From: Micromonosporaceae bacterium
GTDB lineage: Bacteria > Actinomycetota > Actinomycetes > Mycobacteriales > Micromonosporaceae
DNA: 23,916 bases
Reading direction: 5' to 3'
Assembly (NCBI GenBank): GCA_003543035.1
Contig: DPJL01000360.1
Span: forward strand, 1-23,916
Shown here: in pieces, positions 21,650 through 23,916 of the stretch
How positions within the stretch are numbered: position 1 is the stretch's first letter
Layout of the letters: each line of letters begins with the position of its first letter
Notes under the pieces: model-generated
What the model was told of the DNA's origin: nothing
What the model saw: only the letters and a program-made list of their open reading frames with translations
Database searches by the model: none
Position numbers and translations under genes: made by a program

Positions 21650-21730
21650 AAGAGGAAAGATCAGTAAGCTCTAGGCTTTACCGATGGCTTTATTTGGCCG
21701 CCAGCAGGGCCGTCTACGACGAACGTTTAG
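21650..21730 (+). pseudogene. Integrase-tail relic next to the right att site
   Basis: AAGATCAGTAAGC (21657-21669) is identical to the end of int (20092-20104). The following CTCTAGGCTTTACCGATGGC (21668-21687) closely matches CTCTAGGCTGTACTGGTGGC after the older integrase relic at 6863. It therefore looks like the original int 3' end and its downstream sequence, separated from the intact int by the HEPN gene. The stretch 21539-21649 shows no gene. Confidence 0.65.
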
Positions 21731-21776
21731 CTGGTGGAGCCTAGGAGAATCGAACTCCTAACCCCCGCCTTGCAAA
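21731..21776. repeat. Right attachment site repeat (46 bp)
   Basis: Identical to 6916-6961. It overlaps the 3' half of the intact tRNA-Ala gene, from the anticodon through the CCA end. Confidence 0.92.
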
Positions 21777-21807
21777 GGCGGTGCTCTGCCAATTGAGCTA
21801 AGGCCCC
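21732..21807 (-). tRNA. tRNA-Ala(TGC), integration target
   Basis: The minus strand folds as a full cloverleaf: acceptor GGGGCCT/AGGCTCC with the G3-U70 pair that defines alanine tRNAs, D-arm AGCTCAATTGGCAGAGC, anticodon loop with TGC, T-arm GTTCGATTC, discriminator A and an encoded CCA (21732-21734). Its 3' half is now supplied by the element, yet the gene is intact. Confidence 0.95.
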
Positions 21808-21815
21808 GTGCGCGA

Positions 21816-21944
21816 TTAGCGCAGGTCTGGTGCGGTCGTTGCTTCGTGCCAAAGTGCCCGCTCGTCGTTGTTGGCCTTGATTTTCCTAGCCACGAGGGCC
21901 ACGGCCACCCCGATACCAGCGAGGACCAGGAGCTTTTTGAACAT
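21816..21944 (-). CDS. DLW-39-family small protein
   Basis: A 42-residue frame starting MFKKLLVLAGIGVAVALV, with one membrane helix, then ARKIKANNDERALWHEA and a C-terminal DLR. It lies between tRNA-Ile and tRNA-Ala downstream of gyrA, where small DLW-39-type proteins are found in many actinomycetes. GAGGTGG lies about 7 nt before the ATG. It is probably membrane-bound; function unknown. Confidence 0.75.
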   Translation of the reverse strand: MFKKLLVLAGIGVAVALVARKIKANNDERALWHEATTAPDLR

Positions 21945-22000
21945 GATGGCCACCTCAACACATCGTCGACGTCGGGCGGGGTGTCCGTGCTTGGCACGAG

Positions 22001-22074
22001 TGGGGCTAGAAAGAATCGAACTTTCGACCTCAGAGTTATCAGCTCTGCGCTCTAACCGACTGAGCTATAGCCCC
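22001..22074 (-). tRNA. tRNA-Ile(GAT)
   Basis: The minus strand gives acceptor GGGGCTA/TAGCCCC, D-arm AGCTCAGTCGGTTAGAGC, anticodon stem CAGAG/CTCTG with loop CTGATAA (anticodon GAT), and T-arm AAAGTTCGATTCTTT. CCA is not encoded. It is located between the DUF3566 gene and the DLW-39 gene. Confidence 0.95.
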
Positions 22075-22137
22075 TCAGCGACAACGAACCTTACCCCACG
22101 CGCCCGGCATCTCCCAAACCAGTAAGCGCGCGTCGCG

Positions 22138-22167
22138 GCGGTGGCGTGGTCGCAACCACGCCACCGC
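22138..22167 (-). terminator. Terminator hairpin after gyrA-DUF3566
   Basis: A perfect 12-bp stem, GCGGTGGCGTGG (22138-22149) and CCACGCCACCGC (22156-22167), with a 6-nt loop lies 13 nt past the DUF3566 stop. There is no T-tract. Confidence 0.7.
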
Positions 22168-22179
22168 ACATAAGGTCTG

Positions 22180-22905
22180 CTATTCGCGCTCGGCGAGCGT
22201 CACTTCGACGCCGCCGACAAGGTCTGCGCAGACGTTGTAGACGAAGGCTCCGAGGGTCATCAACGCGGTAAAGAGCACGACGTTGATGGCGCCCAGGATC
22301 GCCGAGACTCCGATGACGCCGCCAGCCGTGATCTTGAAGGCGTCGCCACCGCCACCGTTGGAGGTGAACAACTCGGCCAGCGTCTTGTTCAGCGAGTCGA
22401 AGACCCCCATCGCGTCCAATGCCAGATACAGCACCGAAGTTGCCACGATGATGACCACGAGCAGCACGAACGACACGGCGAAGGAGAACTTCATCACCGA
22501 CCACGGGTCGACCCGCTTGATGCTGAGCCGGGCCCGCCGCGGACCACGAGACGCGCCCGCGGTCACGCCGGTGCGCGCCGCACGGACTGCCTCCGTGACC
22601 CGGACGGCTCCCGCCGTGGCGGTGTTCACGACCGAGCGCAGCGTGGCCGCACCCATTGCCGTGCGCCCCAACGGCGGCGTGGCCTGTTTGGCCTTGCGCT
22701 CCTCTTCGGAAGGTGCCGGCATCCCGGCAGGCCTGCTGAACGAAGGAGCACCAGTCGGCGGATCATTCGTAGGATCAGCGGGGACCGTCGCACGGCCCAC
22801 GGCCGCCTTGCCCGCCGACTCAGGCGCTTCTGGCTTCTTAGCGTCCTGGTCGGCCGGGTCGGCCGGAGTCCCCGCGGTCTCCGACATCGCCTGTGTCTCG
22901 GTCAT
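22180..22905 (-). CDS. DUF3566 membrane protein downstream of gyrA
   Basis: A 241-residue protein. Residues 1-120 are a disordered Pro/Ala-rich cytoplasmic tail. RRARLSIKRVDPWSVMKFSF begins the DUF3566 domain, with membrane segments at about 140-160 and 195-220 and a conserved GAFVYNVCADLVGGVEVTL end. The same protein follows gyrA in mycobacteria and other actinomycetes and is thought to act in cell-envelope or division functions. The ATG at 22905 lies 3 nt after the gyrA stop, so it is in the same operon. Confidence 0.92.
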   Translation of the reverse strand: MTETQAMSETAGTPADPADQDAKKPEAPESAGKAAVGRATVPADPTNDPPTGAPSFSRPAGMPAPSEEERKAKQATPPLGRTAMGAATLRSVVNTATAGAVRVTEAVRAARTGVTAGASRGPRRARLSIKRVDPWSVMKFSFAVSFVLLVVIIVATSVLYLALDAMGVFDSLNKTLAELFTSNGGGGDAFKITAGGVIGVSAILGAINVVLFTALMTLGAFVYNVCADLVGGVEVTLAERE

Positions 22906-22908
22906 GCA

Positions 22909-23916
22909 CTAGTCCTGTTCGTCCGGCTCGTCGGCATTACGGGCAATGGCGACGAGGGTCACGCCTTCTGGGAGGTCCATCAGCTTGACACCCATTGTGT
23001 TCCTATCGCGCGTCCTGCGCACGGGCTTCACCGGAGTCCGAATAACTCCGCCATTACTTGTGATAGCGAAGAGCTCATCTTCCGGGCTGATAACGACTGC
23101 GCCGACCAGTCCGCCACGGCGTTCCGTGATCTTTGCGGTCAGCACGCCCTTACCACCGCGGCCCTGGATCGGGTACTCGTCGATCGGGGTGCGCTTGGCA
23201 AAGCCACCGTTGGTTGCCACCAACACGTCCATGCCATCGCGCACGACCTCCATCGCGAGCAGCTCATCGCCGTCGCCGAAGCGCATGCCGATAACACCGG
23301 ACGTGGCACGGCCCATGGGCCGCAACGCCTCGTCGGTCGCGTTGAACCGGATGGCCTGAGCGTGCTTGCTCACCAGGAGGAGATCGTCCTCCGCGGCGAT
23401 CAGCGCGGCCCCGACGAGCTCATCCTCGTCCCGCAGGTTGATGGCGATGATGCCACCGCTGCGGTTGGAGTCGAACTCGCCCAACGCGGTTTTCTTCACT
23501 AGTCCATTCTTCGTTGCCAGCACCAGATATGGGGCGACATCGTAGTTTTGGATCTGAATTACCTGGGCGATCTGCTCATCGGGCTGGAATGCGAGCAGGT
23601 TGGCGACGTGCTGACCCTTGGCGACCCGCTGGGCCTCCGGCAGCTCGTAGGCCTTTGCCCGGTACACCCTTCCCTTGTTGGTAAAGAAGAGCATCCAGTC
23701 GTGTGTGGAGCAGACGAAGAAGTGGCTGACGATGTCGTCCTGACGCAGGGTCGCGCCGGAGACGCCCTTGCCGCCGCGCTTCTGCGAACGGTAGAGATCT
23801 GCCTTGGTCCGTTTGGCGTACCCGGTGCGAGTGATGGTGACGACGACATCCTCACGCGCGATGAGGTCTTCCATCGAGACTTCACCGTCGAACGGGATGA
23901 TCTTCGTGCGCCGCTC
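22909..23916 (-). CDS. gyrA: DNA gyrase subunit A, C-terminal part (partial)
   Basis: The visible 335 residues form the GyrA C-terminal beta-pinwheel. They start ERRTKIIPFDGEVSMEDL, followed by the GyrA box QKRGGKGV, which wraps DNA and makes supercoiling possible, and repeated blade motifs (FFTNKGRVYRAKAYELP, LATKNGLVKKTALGEF, ATNGGFAKRTPIDEYP, TSNGGVIRTPVKPVRR). The frame runs off the right edge; the breakage-reunion domain lies outside. The stop is TAG at 22911-22909. This is a native chromosomal gene. Confidence 0.98.
   Translation of the reverse strand, partial: ERRTKIIPFDGEVSMEDLIAREDVVVTITRTGYAKRTKADLYRSQKRGGKGVSGATLRQDDIVSHFFVCSTHDWMLFFTNKGRVYRAKAYELPEAQRVAKGQHVANLLAFQPDEQIAQVIQIQNYDVAPYLVLATKNGLVKKTALGEFDSNRSGGIIAINLRDEDELVGAALIAAEDDLLLVSKHAQAIRFNATDEALRPMGRATSGVIGMRFGDGDELLAMEVVRDGMDVLVATNGGFAKRTPIDEYPIQGRGGKGVLTAKITERRGGLVGAVVISPEDELFAITSNGGVIRTPVKPVRRTRDRNTMGVKLMDLPEGVTLVAIARNADEPDEQD

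Larger units (their letters stand above)
6916..21776. mobile_element. AICE integrated at tRNA-Ala(TGC)
   Basis: Direct 46-bp att repeats bound a 14.8-kb segment. It holds integrase, excisionase, PrimPol and DUF3631 replication genes, a TraB/FtsK translocase, a SpdB-like spread protein and XRE/Nudix regulators, which are the hallmark modules of actinomycete integrative and conjugative elements. The tRNA gene is whole on the right side because the element supplies its 3' half. All core genes look intact, so excision and transfer may still be possible. HEPN and PD-(D/E)XK-like genes look like cargo. Confidence 0.9.

Overview
This window comes from a high-GC actinomycete. The right edge carries the conserved block gyrA (partial) - DUF3566 membrane protein - tRNA-Ile(GAT) - DLW-39-type small protein - tRNA-Ala(TGC), all on the minus strand, an order typical of Actinomycetia. 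Frequent GTG starts, GTGA/ATGA overlaps, weak or absent leaders and a PrimPol/DUF3631/FtsK-type integrative element all fit Pseudonocardiaceae- or Micromonosporaceae-like bacteria. I cannot name a genus.

The centre (about 6916-21776, 14.8 kb) is an actinomycete integrative and conjugative element (AICE) inserted in the 3' half of the tRNA-Ala gene. A 46-bp identical repeat (6916-6961 and 21731-21776) marks its ends. A mostly plus-strand operon runs 11295-20102: a helix-turn-helix (HTH) regulator, small membrane and unknown proteins, a SpdB-like membrane protein, a TraB/FtsK DNA translocase, a DnaJ-type zinc protein, a DUF6907-like protein, a PrimPol, a DUF3631 Rep ATPase, an excisionase and a tyrosine integrase. 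Almost every junction overlaps by 1-4 nt. On the left arm lie a possible zinc-ribbon gene, a PD-(D/E)XK-like protein, an XRE-Nudix-like regulator and a small winged-helix regulator. Three 17-bp palindromic operators sit between the small regulator and the plus operon. Between int and the right att site is an AT-richer ApeA-like HEPN gene, probably anti-phage cargo.

The left part (1-6900) looks like older layers of the same integration hotspot. A fossil att end (1223-1271) and a truncated integrase 3' end (6659-6868) bracket about 5.7 kb. That stretch holds a two-component locus (histidine kinase, a pseudokinase lacking the phospho-His, a miniaturised kinase relic and a NarL-type response regulator) followed by SRPBCC, truncated cupin and DUF998 genes. 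A palindrome ATGACAAACGTCAT with a conserved downstream block occurs both in the divergent kinase/regulator promoter region and upstream of the SRPBCC gene, so the regulator probably controls both. Several genes here are damaged (frameshifted ABM monooxygenase, deleted cupin, kinase relic, AraC fragment). Further left are VOC/glyoxalase genes.

The most notable non-coding structures are (i) a 140-bp, gap-free inverted repeat of ten 9-bp units inside the 3' end of the rep gene, (ii) a cluster of six GCTAGC palindromes directly downstream of traB, a candidate conjugal transfer locus, and (iii) three copies of an integrase-tail sequence that record successive insertions.
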